Assembly (NCBI RefSeq): GCF_017316305.2
Contig: NZ_CP147250.1
Location: 2,355,001 to 2,419,000, forward strand
Reading direction: 5' to 3'
Length of the DNA: 64,000 bases
From: Enterococcus sp. DIV1094
GTDB taxonomy: Bacteria; Bacillota; Bacilli; Lactobacillales; Enterococcaceae
Of this stretch, positions 52,338-61,145 are shown in pieces (positions within the stretch are counted from its first letter, which is position 1; each line of letters starts with the position of its first letter). The translations under genes and the position numbers were made by a program. The notes beneath the pieces are model-generated. The model worked only from the letters and a program-made list of their open reading frames with translations, did no database searches and was not told the DNA's origin.

Positions 52338-53861
52338 ATGGAACAAACAACGAAGAAGAAATTTCAAATGCCTTCAGCGTATTCGGTCTTATTCATTATT
52401 ATTGCCATCATCGCTGTGCTAACATGGTTCATCCCAGCTGGACATTACAGTGTGGATGAAGCAGGAAGAATTATCGCGGGATCTTATGAAAGAGTCCCAC
52501 AAAATCCACAAGGACTTTGGGATATCTTTATGGCTCCGGTCAACGGAATGTTAGGTGTGCCAGCTGGTGAATTAACAAAAGAAACCCCTGCGGCAATTCC
52601 AATTTCATTCTTTATCTTGATTGTCGGTGGCTTCCTAGGAATCATCAATAAAACCGGCGCTTTAGATGCTGGGATCGCAAGTGTTGTCAAACGCTTCAAA
52701 GGAAAAGAAAAAATGTTGATCCCTGTTTTGATGCTATTATTCGCTTTAGGTGGATCAACTTATGGAATGGCAGAAGAAACAATTCCATTTTATGCATTAT
52801 TGATCCCTGTAATGATGGCAGTTGGTTTTGATACTGTTACAGCGGTCGCTATCGTATTAGTTGGTTCTCAAGTCGGCTGTTTGGCATCGACAGTTAACCC
52901 ATTTGCAACTGGGGTAGCTTCACAAGCAGTTGGTATTTCAATGGGTGAAGGAATCGGTTTACGTTTCTTCATGTTTGTTGTCTTACTAGCAATCTCGATT
53001 ATTTACGTTTACCGTTATGCTTCGAAAATAGAAAAAGATCCAACCAAATCTTTAGTCTACGACCAACGTAAAGAAGACATGAAACATTTTGATATTGAAG
53101 CAATCAACCGTCAAGAAATGATCACGAAGAAACAAAAACATGTAAATGTTTTGTTCTTCCTTACTTTTGGTATCATGATCATTAGTTTGATTCCATGGAC
53201 AACATTGAACGAAAACTTCACGATTTTTGAATCATTGACAAACTGGATCACTGGTCTGCCAGTAGTTGGTACTGTATTAGGTAAAAACATGTTGCCTTTA
53301 GGTGACTGGTACTTCCCTGAAATCACTATGTTATTCTTAGTGATGTCAATCGTTGTAGCGATCACTTACGGTATGAAAGAATCTGATTTTGTTAAAGAAT
53401 TTTTAGCAGGAGCTTCAGACTTGATCGGTGTAGCGATCGTTGTAGCTGTTGCTCGTGGTATCCAAGTAGTAATGAATAACGGGTTGATCACTGATACGAT
53501 CCTACATTGGGGAGAACAAGGATTAAGCTCATTGTCATCAAGCGTCTTCTTGATTCTGACATTTATCTTCTACATCCCTATGTCATTCTTGATTCCATCA
53601 ACTTCAGGCTTAGCAGCTGCGACAATGGGTATCATGGGACCAATGGGAGAATTTGCTGGTGTTGGTAAAGATCTAGTTATCACTGCATATCAATCAGCAT
53701 CTGGTTTAGTTAACTTGATCACGCCAACTTCTGCTATCGTAATGGGTGCGATCGCGATCGCTCGCTTTGATATCTCAATCTGGTGGAAATTCACTGGAAA
53801 ACTGATTGCTATTTTATTCGTTGCAATCTGTGTGATCTTGGGCGTAGCAGCAATGTTCTAA
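52338..53861 (+). CDS. YfcC/DcuC-family membrane transporter (amino acid or C4-dicarboxylate type)
   Basis: Polytopic membrane protein of 507 residues with about 12 hydrophobic segments. Features of the YfcC family: PSAYSVLFIIIAIIAVLTWFI then PAGHY at the N-terminus, ISFFILIVGGFLGIINKTGA, STVNPFATGVAS, and the C-terminal half LITPTSAIVMG. Members are annotated as C4-dicarboxylate carriers or basic amino-acid antiporters; the substrate is not visible. The neighbouring pepV dipeptidase hints at amino acid or peptide use. ATG 52338 follows AAAGGAAG; the earlier in-frame ATG at 52314 is rejected. Confidence 0.82.
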   Translation: MEQTTKKKFQMPSAYSVLFIIIAIIAVLTWFIPAGHYSVDEAGRIIAGSYERVPQNPQGLWDIFMAPVNGMLGVPAGELTKETPAAIPISFFILIVGGFLGIINKTGALDAGIASVVKRFKGKEKMLIPVLMLLFALGGSTYGMAEETIPFYALLIPVMMAVGFDTVTAVAIVLVGSQVGCLASTVNPFATGVASQAVGISMGEGIGLRFFMFVVLLAISIIYVYRYASKIEKDPTKSLVYDQRKEDMKHFDIEAINRQEMITKKQKHVNVLFFLTFGIMIISLIPWTTLNENFTIFESLTNWITGLPVVGTVLGKNMLPLGDWYFPEITMLFLVMSIVVAITYGMKESDFVKEFLAGASDLIGVAIVVAVARGIQVVMNNGLITDTILHWGEQGLSSLSSSVFLILTFIFYIPMSFLIPSTSGLAAATMGIMGPMGEFAGVGKDLVITAYQSASGLVNLITPTSAIVMGAIAIARFDISIWWKFTGKLIAILFVAICVILGVAAMF

Positions 53862-54236
53862 TCCTAGACAAATAGCAAAGAAAGTTCTATGATAAATAAT
53901 GAACAATAGTTATGGTTGGATAAAATGATACGAACACTTTATTCGACCTACACGATGTATCACTTATAGGTAAGCGATCGTCGATAGAAATAAGGCCTTT
54001 GAAAAAACGAGTGATCCTGTTGATGAAATGGTGACAGAAACGCTCAGCTCTAAGAAATAAGCGACAAAACCCGAAACTAGATTTTTGGGTTTTTGTCGCT
54101 TATTTCCGAAGGAGTGAGCTTTTACACATCTAGGTTTTTGGATAACTGATGTCACAATGATTCTAACAAGAGAGTATCGGAACAAAGCAGTATTTTCTAG
54201 CGTCATCTTTTTTAAAATAATGAGGAGGCAAAGTTG
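53862..54236. other. Gap between the YfcC gene and pepV
   Basis: It holds the palindromic repeat copy B (54031-54125) and the pepV ribosome-binding site. No other gene or clear promoter was seen. Confidence 0.4.
54031..54125. repeat. Dispersed palindromic repeat, copy B
   Basis: GTGACAGAAACGCTCAGCTC then AAATAAGCGACAAAAACCC-like arm (54055-54073) pairing with GGGTTTTTGTCGCTTATTT (54087-54105), with outer GCTCA/TGAGC. The left 34 bases agree at about 27 positions with copy A at 30151. The right end roughly mirrors the left, like a small non-coding palindromic element. It may also terminate transcription. Confidence 0.6.
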
Positions 54237-55577
54237 ATGAAACAATTTGTAACAGAACAACATCATGAACAAGCATTAGAATCATTAAGTGAATTGATCA
54301 GAATTCCATCTGTATTAGATGAGTCTGATTCTGGAGAAGGACATCCTTTTGGGAAAAAAGTAGTCGAAGCATTAGATAAAGTGTTGGAAATCAGTGAAGG
54401 CTTAGGTTTCAAAACATTTAAAGACCCTGAAGGCTACTATGGTTATGCTGAAGTAGGTTCAGGTGATGAATTATTTGGAATCTTATGCCATATGGACGTA
54501 GTTCCTGCGGGCGATGAAAAAAACTGGGAATCTAAACCTTTTGATCCAACAATCAAAGAGGGTTGGTTAGTCGGCCGTGGCTCACAAGATGATAAAGGCC
54601 CGTCAATTGCTGCAATGTACGCGGTAAAAGCATTGATGGATGCTGGAGTAGAATTTAATACACGCATTCGGTTTATCTTCGGAACGGATGAAGAAAATCT
54701 TTGGCGTTGTTTAGATAAATACAATGAAAAAGAAGAAGGCATCACTCAAGGTTTTGCACCAGATGCAGAATTTCCATTGATCTATGCAGAAAAAGGCTTA
54801 TTGCAAGCTTACTTGACAGGTCCTGGAACAAACGAATTCAGTGTGAATGCAGGTGGCGCCCTAAACGTAGTGCCTGATTCAGCACCATATTCAGGTGAAA
54901 AATTAGCAGAAGTAAAAGAAGCATTGACGAAGCACAACTTCGATTTTGAAGATCATGGTGACTCGATCACTGTTTTAGGAAAAAGTATCCACGCAAAAGA
55001 TGCAGCCGAAGGTGTCAATGCGATTTCTCGTTTAGCGATTGCTTTAAGTGAAGTCTTTGATTTCGCCCCAATCGCGTTTTTAGGCGAAGTAGTTCAAGAA
55101 AATGCGACTGGTGAAAATGTGGTTGGCAAGACTGTCGACGAACAATCCGGTGAATTGACAATGAACTTTGCCAGCTTGGAAATCACACCTGAACAAACAA
55201 AAATCGGTGTGGACATGCGTATTCCTGTCACTTTCAAGAAAGATGATCTTGTTGAAAAAATGACAGAAAAAATCAAAGCATACGATTTATCTTATGAAGA
55301 ATTTGACTTCCTAGATTCATTATATGTTCCTTTAGATAGCGAATTGATCCAAAACTTATTAGGAACATATCGCGAAATCACAGGAGATATGACGGAACCA
55401 TTTGTCTCTGGTGGAGCAACATTTGCACGTACGATGAACCAATGTGTCGCTTTCGGAGCCATGTTCCCTGATACACCAGACTTCATGCACCAAGCGAATG
55501 AACGCTGGGAATTGAGCAGCATGTACAAAGCGATGGAAATTTACGCAGAAGCGGTTTATCGCTTGTGTGGGAAGTAA
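54237..55577 (+). CDS. pepV: Dipeptidase PepV (M20 metallopeptidase)
   Basis: Cytoplasmic zinc dipeptidase of 446 residues that cleaves diverse dipeptides from imported peptides. Zinc ligands: His in GILCHMDVVPAGD, Asp in GRGSQDDKGPS, the catalytic Glu pair in FGTDEEN, Asp in FAPDAEFP and the C-terminal His in PDFMHQANER. Length is typical. ATG 54237 follows GAGGAGG at 54222-54228; the adjacent in-frame TTG at 54234 is rejected. Confidence 0.95.
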   Translation: MKQFVTEQHHEQALESLSELIRIPSVLDESDSGEGHPFGKKVVEALDKVLEISEGLGFKTFKDPEGYYGYAEVGSGDELFGILCHMDVVPAGDEKNWESKPFDPTIKEGWLVGRGSQDDKGPSIAAMYAVKALMDAGVEFNTRIRFIFGTDEENLWRCLDKYNEKEEGITQGFAPDAEFPLIYAEKGLLQAYLTGPGTNEFSVNAGGALNVVPDSAPYSGEKLAEVKEALTKHNFDFEDHGDSITVLGKSIHAKDAAEGVNAISRLAIALSEVFDFAPIAFLGEVVQENATGENVVGKTVDEQSGELTMNFASLEITPEQTKIGVDMRIPVTFKKDDLVEKMTEKIKAYDLSYEEFDFLDSLYVPLDSELIQNLLGTYREITGDMTEPFVSGGATFARTMNQCVAFGAMFPDTPDFMHQANERWELSSMYKAMEIYAEAVYRLCGK

Positions 55578-55614
55578 GCCATTCATTAGTTGAGAAACTA
55601 AGAATAGTCATAAA

Positions 55615-55668
55615 AAGCAACCACCACTATTTTGAGGAAGTTTATCAAAATAGTGGTGGCTTTCTTTA
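55615..55668 (+). terminator. Terminator of pepV (direct repeat unit 1)
   Basis: CCACCACTATTTT pairs with AAAATAGTGGTGG, followed by CTTTCTTT. Bases 55621-55664 are almost identical to 56550-56592 in the same orientation (one substitution, one deletion). Confidence 0.85.
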
Positions 55669-55735
55669 AGAACTAAATATCCATAATTAAGTAACAAGAA
55701 TAATAGCTATTTCTCATACTTAGAAATTTGTTGGA

Positions 55736-55766
55736 ATGTAGATACTATGATAATATGTATCTACAT
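55736..55766. promoter_or_regulatory. Operator-like inverted repeat of the AbrB-Doc module
   Basis: ATGTAGATAC pairs with GTATCTACAT across 11 bases (55736-55745 and 55757-55766). It overlaps a possible promoter (TTGTTG at 55728, TAATAT at 55751). The site is placed for autoregulation by the AbrB-like protein encoded downstream. Confidence 0.55.
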
Positions 55767-55800
55767 ATTAAATGTATTATAAACAGAAAGGAAAAAGTTA

Positions 55801-56037
55801 ATGGACAAAATTCGTAAATATAAAATCAGAAAATCTGGAAATAGTGATGTAACAACAATACCAAATGAAGTAAAAGAGTATATTGGAGTTAAAACTGGAG
55901 AGTCTATTAGTTATATATTTGATACAGATGGAGCAGTAAGGATAGTAAAAGCACAAGAGGAAATTGATATTGATACTATTGTTGACTCTGTGATGAATCA
56001 ATATGATCAAGCATTGAAAGATTTGGTCGACCTATGA
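55801..56037 (+). CDS. AbrB/MazE-family antitoxin
   Basis: A 78-residue DNA-binding protein. The N-terminal swapped-hairpin AbrB domain is seen in KYKIRKSGNSDVTTIPNEVKEYIGVKTGE; the acidic C-terminus (IDIDTIVDSVMNQYDQALKD) would bind the toxin. ATG 55801 follows AAAGGAAAAAG. Its stop overlaps the start of the doc toxin gene (ATGA at 56034-56037), the usual toxin-antitoxin arrangement. Confidence 0.85.
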   Translation: MDKIRKYKIRKSGNSDVTTIPNEVKEYIGVKTGESISYIFDTDGAVRIVKAQEEIDIDTIVDSVMNQYDQALKDLVDL

Positions 56038-56441
56038 TATATTTGACTTAAAATCATATCATAAAGATAAATGCTAAAGTAATTTTAGCATATTCTCAAG
56101 GTGAGACAATCGGTATAAAAGATGCTACTGCACTAGATATGGCAATAAATCAACCTGCACAGTCAGTTTTTGGTAAAGATTTGTATCCTACGATATTTGA
56201 TAAAGCATCTATACTTACAATTAATTTAGCTACAAAGCATCCTTTTTATAATGGAAATAAACGTACAGCATTTGTATCGATGATTACTTTTTTTCAAGCA
56301 AATGGATATACAACAAATTTTAGCCAGCAAGAGGCAGTTAAATTCATTTTAGATATTACTACTAGTAAAAAAGAATTTGATGAATTAAAACGAACTGTTT
56401 CGACTTACCTAATTCAGTCAGGGAAAGTTACTTCAAAGTAG
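56034..56441 (+). pseudogene. Doc (death-on-curing) Fic-fold toxin gene with early nonsense codon
   Basis: From ATG 56034 the frame reads MIYLT, then TAA at 56049-56051, then continues in the same frame as NHIIKINAKVILAYSQGETIG to a stop at 56441, 136 codons in all. The Doc/Fic motif HPFYNGNKRTAF is intact, as is GIKDATALDMAINQP. A single base change (such as AAA or GAA to TAA) explains the loss. A shorter product could start at ATG 56139 but would lack the N-terminal 35 residues. The intact antitoxin upstream remains. Doc proteins phosphorylate EF-Tu (family knowledge). Confidence 0.82.
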
Positions 56442-56544
56442 TCCCCACATCGAATTTCTAGTTGATTGATCATTTTCTAGAGTAAATGAGATGCGGTCAT
56501 GCACAACAGTGAATACATAAATTGAATCTGATATAACAATGTAG

Positions 56545-56597
56545 GAAAGCCACCACTATTTGAGGAACTTTATCAAAATAGTGGTGGCTTTCATTTT
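56545..56597 (+). terminator. Terminator after doc (direct repeat unit 2)
   Basis: GAAAGCCACCACTATTT pairs with AAATAGTGGTGGCTTTC. Near-duplicate of the pepV terminator; the two enclose the AbrB-Doc module. Confidence 0.85.
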
Positions 56598-56721
56598 GCA
56601 TTGTTGCTCCTAACGATTCGATCCAATAATAACAACTTGCATAAAATCATTTGCATTTTTTTCGTATTTTATTTAGTGTATAGAAGTACCAAATGAAAGA
56701 TGATGGATGGAAGGTGATTTT

Positions 56722-57453
56722 TTGAAAATATTCAAACGAGTCCTGCTGGGATTAGTGATCGTGCTTGGATTAGGTGCTGTAGGAGGGTATGTTTATTGGC
56801 AGCAAAGTGTCTACGAACCAACTGCTCAAGCAGAGCAATCGTTCAAGCAAGGAGTAGATAAAGAGGATTATTTATTATTCGAATCACAAAAAACGGAGGA
56901 ACGGCCAGTCGTGATTTTTTATCCTGGAGCGCTCGTTGAACCAGAAAGTTATAGCATATGGGCAGAGCAATTGGCAGAAAATGGCTACACCGTAGCAATT
57001 GCTAAAATGCCTTTTGAATTAGCCATTCTAAGTGGAAATAAAGCGGACAAAATCAGAGAGGATTTCAAAGACCGAGATTTTGTGATTGGCGGTCATTCGT
57101 TAGGTGGCGTAATGGCGAGTCGTTATGCGAATGCAAACTTGGATGATGAGCAACTAAAAGGTGTTTATTTCATGGCAAGTTATCCAGATGAAAAGGGAAC
57201 GTTGGCCGAAACAGATTTTCCAGTCATCAGTATTACTGGAAGTGAAGATGAAGTAATGAACCGAGAAGCCGCTGAAGAAGCAAAAGCTTACTTGCCTGAA
57301 CAAACAGAATTTGTTTCGATTGCCGGCGGAAACCATGGTGGTTTTGGTAGTTATGGTCATCAAAAAGGTGATGGCGAAGCAACGATCAGCAATCAAGACC
57401 AACAGACAGCAATTGTGACGACCATGATGAATTGGTTGAACCACATCAAGTGA
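56722..57453 (+). CDS. Membrane-anchored alpha/beta hydrolase
   Basis: A 243-residue protein with one N-terminal membrane segment (about 6-25) and an extracellular alpha/beta hydrolase domain. Nucleophile motif GGHSLGGVMASRYA, PVVIFYPGALVEPESY (oxyanion region), acid candidate in SITGSEDEVMN, catalytic His in AGGNHGGFG. It resembles the alpha/beta hydrolase family often annotated as carboxymethylenebutenolidase or chlorophyllase-like; the substrate is unknown. TTG 56722 follows AAGGTGA (5-base spacer) and is preferred over ATG 56707. Confidence 0.8.
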   Translation: MKIFKRVLLGLVIVLGLGAVGGYVYWQQSVYEPTAQAEQSFKQGVDKEDYLLFESQKTEERPVVIFYPGALVEPESYSIWAEQLAENGYTVAIAKMPFELAILSGNKADKIREDFKDRDFVIGGHSLGGVMASRYANANLDDEQLKGVYFMASYPDEKGTLAETDFPVISITGSEDEVMNREAAEEAKAYLPEQTEFVSIAGGNHGGFGSYGHQKGDGEATISNQDQQTAIVTTMMNWLNHIK

Positions 57454-57511
57454 GAACGATCATGTAAAGTAAATGGATCGAACAAAAGCAGTTACTGCAA
57501 AAACAAGACGG

Positions 57512-57552
57512 TATCCCTAAAAATGGAAAAATAATTTTTAGGGATACCGCCT
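57512..57552. terminator. Terminator-like hairpin
   Basis: CGGTATCCCTAAAAAT pairs with its complement across a 9-base loop. The T-rich tail is better on the minus strand, suggesting it serves ferredoxin mainly. Confidence 0.65.
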
Positions 57553-57652
57553 CATTGATCGAGGTTCTATTCTTTTGTCGCCAATTCGGTTATAAGAAAG
57601 GGTCACTGATTTGTCACACCCGCTCATTTAGGAGTTAGTTGAACGAAAAGTA

Positions 57653-57874
57653 TCAATGTTCTTTTTCGAGTAAGATTGCTCGAACCGGACATTTTTGATA
57701 AGCTTTGGTTACATTGACTTCTTCTAAAGGCTGAACGAATTGTTGATGTGCTTCTGGCTCTTGTGCAAATAAGACGATTCCTTCTTCGTCATAATCGAAG
57801 ATATCAGACGCCTCGATTTGACATAGACCACATGCGATACAACGCTCAGGAACTAATTTACATAATAATGACAT
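57653..57874 (-). CDS. Ferredoxin, single [4Fe-4S]
   Basis: Small electron carrier of 73 residues with one cluster motif: CIACGLCQIEA (C-x2-C-x2-C) and the distant Cys in YQKCPV, as in Bacillus Fer. The start MSLLCKL at 57874 has GGTG nearby; three more codons to ATG 57883 are possible. In B. subtilis fer is divergent from ypbB, as it is here. Confidence 0.9.
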   Translation of the reverse strand: MSLLCKLVPERCIACGLCQIEASDIFDYDEEGIVLFAQEPEAHQQFVQPLEEVNVTKAYQKCPVRAILLEKEH

Positions 57875-57903
57875 ATTCACCATCCTAACGTAAGGGGATT
57901 ACT

Positions 57904-58923
57904 ATGACTGAGTTTATTTTATCTTTATTTTCTTCGAGTGACAAGTTACGCGCAAGCTCACTCTATCAATTATTGACTGGTAAGCGTACATCATCAGTAT
58001 TGCTTTTTGGTTTTTTCAATGGTTTATTGTTTGCACATGGCTGTTTTCCTTCACTCAAACAAACGGTATTTGATGCGCAAATCCAACAAATGATCGATGA
58101 AAGACTTTTGTCACGGGAGGGCAATGAATTACAACTGACAGAAAAAGGCAGACTGCGAGGAAGCAGTAAATCATTGACTGGATTACATTATGATAAGTAT
58201 GGCCGCACCGCTCAGACGAGCTGGCGTTTACTGAAATTTGCTGTACAAGTAGTATCACATTTATCAGCGAATGAAACCACTTATCTACCAGCTGAGACTG
58301 GCCCCTTTTATTCCTATCAAGTCAAGAAATGGCTGAAAGAAACAAAATGTTCCAGAACGGAGTTGATCACTCGATTGCCAAGTGAGCTTTCAACTGTTTT
58401 TTCACAGATGACCGAGAAACAAGCAAATTTCTTAGCGAATCAATTTTCTGGCAAAAAGCAAACAGGTTTGCTTGCCTACCAATTGACCACATTGGAAGAT
58501 GCGGTGGAACAGCAAATTTACCAAGATCAGTGTATTCATGGATTACTAGTAATCATCGAACAGCACAAAGATTTCCTGTTATACGATTTGCTTTCAACCT
58601 TGCTTTCCCAAAACTATAATCAAAGCATGCTGACAACAAGAGCATTGATTTTAGCGGGTGATCCAGTCGAAGAAGTGATGACGAAACGAGCTTTGAAGAA
58701 AGGGACGATCAACGATCACTTGATCGAATGGGCGATCTTTTTTGACGATTTTCCTTTTGAGCGTCTAATTCATTCAGAGACAAGGAAAGCTTTAGCTTCT
58801 TTAGATCGCCCCCTTCTCACACTCAAATATAAAGACCTTGATGTTCAAACGGTCGATTATGGAGAGTTTCGTTTAGCACAAATCGAGAGATTCAAAGGAG
58901 GAAGTAAATATGGAGTTAGTTGA
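57904..58923 (+). CDS. ypbB: YpbB-like helix-turn-helix protein
   Basis: A 339-residue cytoplasmic protein. The C-terminal third has a helix-turn-helix segment (near 245-300; TTRALILAGDPVEEVMTKR, KGTINDHLIEWAIFF) typical of YpbB, a protein encoded before recQ-like genes in Firmicutes. A role with the RecQ helicase is inferred from conserved linkage. The ATG at 57904 lies 30 bases from the divergent ferredoxin gene, and the 3' end overlaps recQ by 14 bases. Confidence 0.82.
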   Translation: MTEFILSLFSSSDKLRASSLYQLLTGKRTSSVLLFGFFNGLLFAHGCFPSLKQTVFDAQIQQMIDERLLSREGNELQLTEKGRLRGSSKSLTGLHYDKYGRTAQTSWRLLKFAVQVVSHLSANETTYLPAETGPFYSYQVKKWLKETKCSRTELITRLPSELSTVFSQMTEKQANFLANQFSGKKQTGLLAYQLTTLEDAVEQQIYQDQCIHGLLVIIEQHKDFLLYDLLSTLLSQNYNQSMLTTRALILAGDPVEEVMTKRALKKGTINDHLIEWAIFFDDFPFERLIHSETRKALASLDRPLLTLKYKDLDVQTVDYGEFRLAQIERFKGGSKYGVS

Positions 58924-60301
58924 TCCACTAAAACAATACTTTGGTTTTTCCTCTTTTCGTCCAGGACAAGAAGAAATTATTTCGACTCTTTTGAATCAAA
59001 AAGATGTATTAGCGATCCTACCAACTGGAAACGGCAAAAGTCTATGTTATCAATTGACAGGATATTTACAAGAAGGATTGGTATTGATCGTTTCTCCTTT
59101 ACTTTCTTTAATGGAAGACCAAGTCGGGCAACTGCAAAAGCGAGGAGAAAAAAGAGTAATTGCATATAACAGTTTACTTAGCAAAAGCGAAAAGAAATAT
59201 GTCTTAGCCCATTTGTTCGAGTATAAATTTGTTTTTGTTAGTCCAGAGATGTTGAATCAATCTGAATTACTTTATGCATTGAAGCAACAAAAAATTGCTT
59301 TATATGTCATCGATGAAGCGCATTGTGTCTCACAGTGGGGGATCGATTTTCGTCCTGAATATCAATCGCTCGGACGAATCGGAAAAGAGTTAGGTTCGCC
59401 AACGACTTTAGCCTTGACCGCAACAGCGACTCTTCCGGTACAACAAGAGATTGAAAACATTCTCTTCCAAACAAAACCAGTCGTCGTCAAGCATTCAGTC
59501 AACCGAGAAAATATCGCTTTATTTGTCAGCCAAACAGAGGAGAAAGAGCAACAATTACGCCAGTTGATGGCACAAGCTGATGGCGCAATGATCATTTATT
59601 GTGCGACCAAAAAAGAAGTCGAACGTCTTTATCAATTGTTTCGTAAGGATTATGCAGTAGGCTACTATCATGGAGGCTTAGATGCTTCACAACGCCGGCA
59701 ACTCCAACAACAATTCAGTAAAAATCAACTGCGATTTCTATTTGCGACGAATGCATTCGGCATGGGGATCGATAAAGCCGATATTCGATATGTAGTCCAT
59801 TATGATCTGCCAGATAGTTTGGAAAACTACATGCAAGAGATTGGGCGAGCGGGTAGGGATCAACGTCCAAGTAGCGCTGTATTACTATACAAGCCAGGAG
59901 ATGAAGGGATTCATTACTTTTTCCAACAACTATCCAAAGAACAACGCCAGATTTTTGAAGAACATCTGTTAGCCGGACAGTCAGATGCGACCCATTTCGA
60001 TGAGATCCAACAAAAATGGCTTACTGTAGTCAATGAAATGCAAAGCCCTGATGTTTGGCTGCGAGAATTAAAAAAACAAGAGAAAGTCAAAATAAAACAG
60101 CTGCAAGAGATGCTTGCCTATATTCACGAAACGGGCTGTAGACGAGAACGACTATTGTCCTATTTCGGTGAAACGCTCAAAGACAAAACTAAAAACTGTT
60201 GTGACCGAGACGGGGCGTTATTCATTCAAAGTGAGACGAGGCAAACTAGTCCAATTGCAGAAGCAGGAGACTGGCAAACAATTTTACTAAATTTATTTTA
60301 A
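58910..60301 (+). CDS. recQ: ATP-dependent DNA helicase, RecQ/RecS type (short form)
   Basis: 3'-5' superfamily 2 helicase of 463 residues. Walker A LPTGNGKSLCYQL, motif II DEAHCVSQWG, TALTATA, motif IV-VI region GYYHGGLDASQRRQLQ, FATNAFGMGIDKADIR, QEIGRAGRDQ. A cysteine-bearing C-terminus (CRRERLLSYFGE, KNCCDRD) is the zinc-binding part; no HRDC domain follows. It is shorter than E. coli RecQ and like B. subtilis RecS. ATG 58910 follows AAAGGAGG. Confidence 0.93.
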   Translation: MELVDPLKQYFGFSSFRPGQEEIISTLLNQKDVLAILPTGNGKSLCYQLTGYLQEGLVLIVSPLLSLMEDQVGQLQKRGEKRVIAYNSLLSKSEKKYVLAHLFEYKFVFVSPEMLNQSELLYALKQQKIALYVIDEAHCVSQWGIDFRPEYQSLGRIGKELGSPTTLALTATATLPVQQEIENILFQTKPVVVKHSVNRENIALFVSQTEEKEQQLRQLMAQADGAMIIYCATKKEVERLYQLFRKDYAVGYYHGGLDASQRRQLQQQFSKNQLRFLFATNAFGMGIDKADIRYVVHYDLPDSLENYMQEIGRAGRDQRPSSAVLLYKPGDEGIHYFFQQLSKEQRQIFEEHLLAGQSDATHFDEIQQKWLTVVNEMQSPDVWLRELKKQEKVKIKQLQEMLAYIHETGCRRERLLSYFGETLKDKTKNCCDRDGALFIQSETRQTSPIAEAGDWQTILLNLF

Positions 60302-60385
60302 AAAAATGTTGCGAAGTATTTTTTTCGTACAATCAAGTTTATCCTATGGTATAATAACTGGGAAAGAATTTAGGAGGTCAATAAG

Positions 60386-61021
60386 GTGAGTAGAAAAGAT
60401 AGACATCAATCATCAGAAAATAACGAAACACAAGAACCATGGGAACAACCAATTTATGATACAGAGGATGAAGCATCTTCAAGAAGTACTCAAAGACAGC
60501 AAAAGAAAGGGAACACATTATTCTTATCGCTATTTTTGATTTTGCTTGTTTTATGTATTGCGATTCCAGCAGGAGCTTACTTCTGGATCAGAAATGGGTC
60601 GAATAACAGTGCGACAGAAGCTTCTTCTACTGAAACGACTTCATCGATCGTAGAAAGTTCAACTGTCGAATCAACGGTGGAATCAACAACAGTTTCAAGT
60701 GAACCAACATCAGAAACACAATCTGTAGCTGGAGAAACAACACCAACAAGTGCTGTGACACCAGAAACAACACCAACTTCAACAGTGCCAGAACCAGAAC
60801 AAACGACACCAACTACTGTTGCACCAGAAGAAACAACACCAACTTCAACACCAGAAGCAGGTACTGGCGTTTCAGGTTCGACAACAGTCGTTCAAGCTGG
60901 TGAAGGTCCTAGACAAGTTGCTGAACGTGCCGGCATCACAGTCGATCAATTGTTCCAATTGAATGGAATCGATCCAAACAACTACATGCTATATCCAGGA
61001 CAAGAACTAAGAGTCCAATAA
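60386..61021 (+). CDS. LysM-domain membrane protein (YpbE-like)
   Basis: A 211-residue protein: cytoplasmic N-terminus of about 45 residues, a membrane segment (about 46-68, TLFLSLFLILLVLCIAIPAG), a Ser/Thr/Glu/Pro-rich repetitive linker (about 75-160), and a C-terminal LysM domain (about 165-211, ending YMLYPGQELRVQ) that binds peptidoglycan. It corresponds in position and layout to B. subtilis YpbE. GTG 60386 follows AGGAGG. A terminator with a strong T-run precedes cmk. Confidence 0.85.
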   Translation: MSRKDRHQSSENNETQEPWEQPIYDTEDEASSRSTQRQQKKGNTLFLSLFLILLVLCIAIPAGAYFWIRNGSNNSATEASSTETTSSIVESSTVESTVESTTVSSEPTSETQSVAGETTPTSAVTPETTPTSTVPEPEQTTPTTVAPEETTPTSTPEAGTGVSGSTTVVQAGEGPRQVAERAGITVDQLFQLNGIDPNNYMLYPGQELRVQ

Positions 61022-61089
61022 GCGAAGCAAAAAGATAATACTGAAGAGTTGTTTTTCCTCAGAGTATCTTCATAAAATGTAATTAAATA

Positions 61090-61130
61090 AGGAGCAGTGG
61101 CTTTAGCCACAGCCCCTTTTTTTTGAGAAA
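61090..61130 (+). terminator. Rho-independent terminator
   Basis: GTGGCT pairs with AGCCAC (with an outer GG/CC), followed by eight T. It lies between the LysM gene and cmk, only 16 bases before cmk. Confidence 0.8.
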
Positions 61131-61145
61131 AGGGAGTTATGAAAA

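Noticed and set aside
60610..60860. Imperfect ACA/CCA-rich tandem repeat
   Set aside because: It encodes the Ser/Thr/Pro/Glu linker of the LysM protein, a coding low-complexity region.
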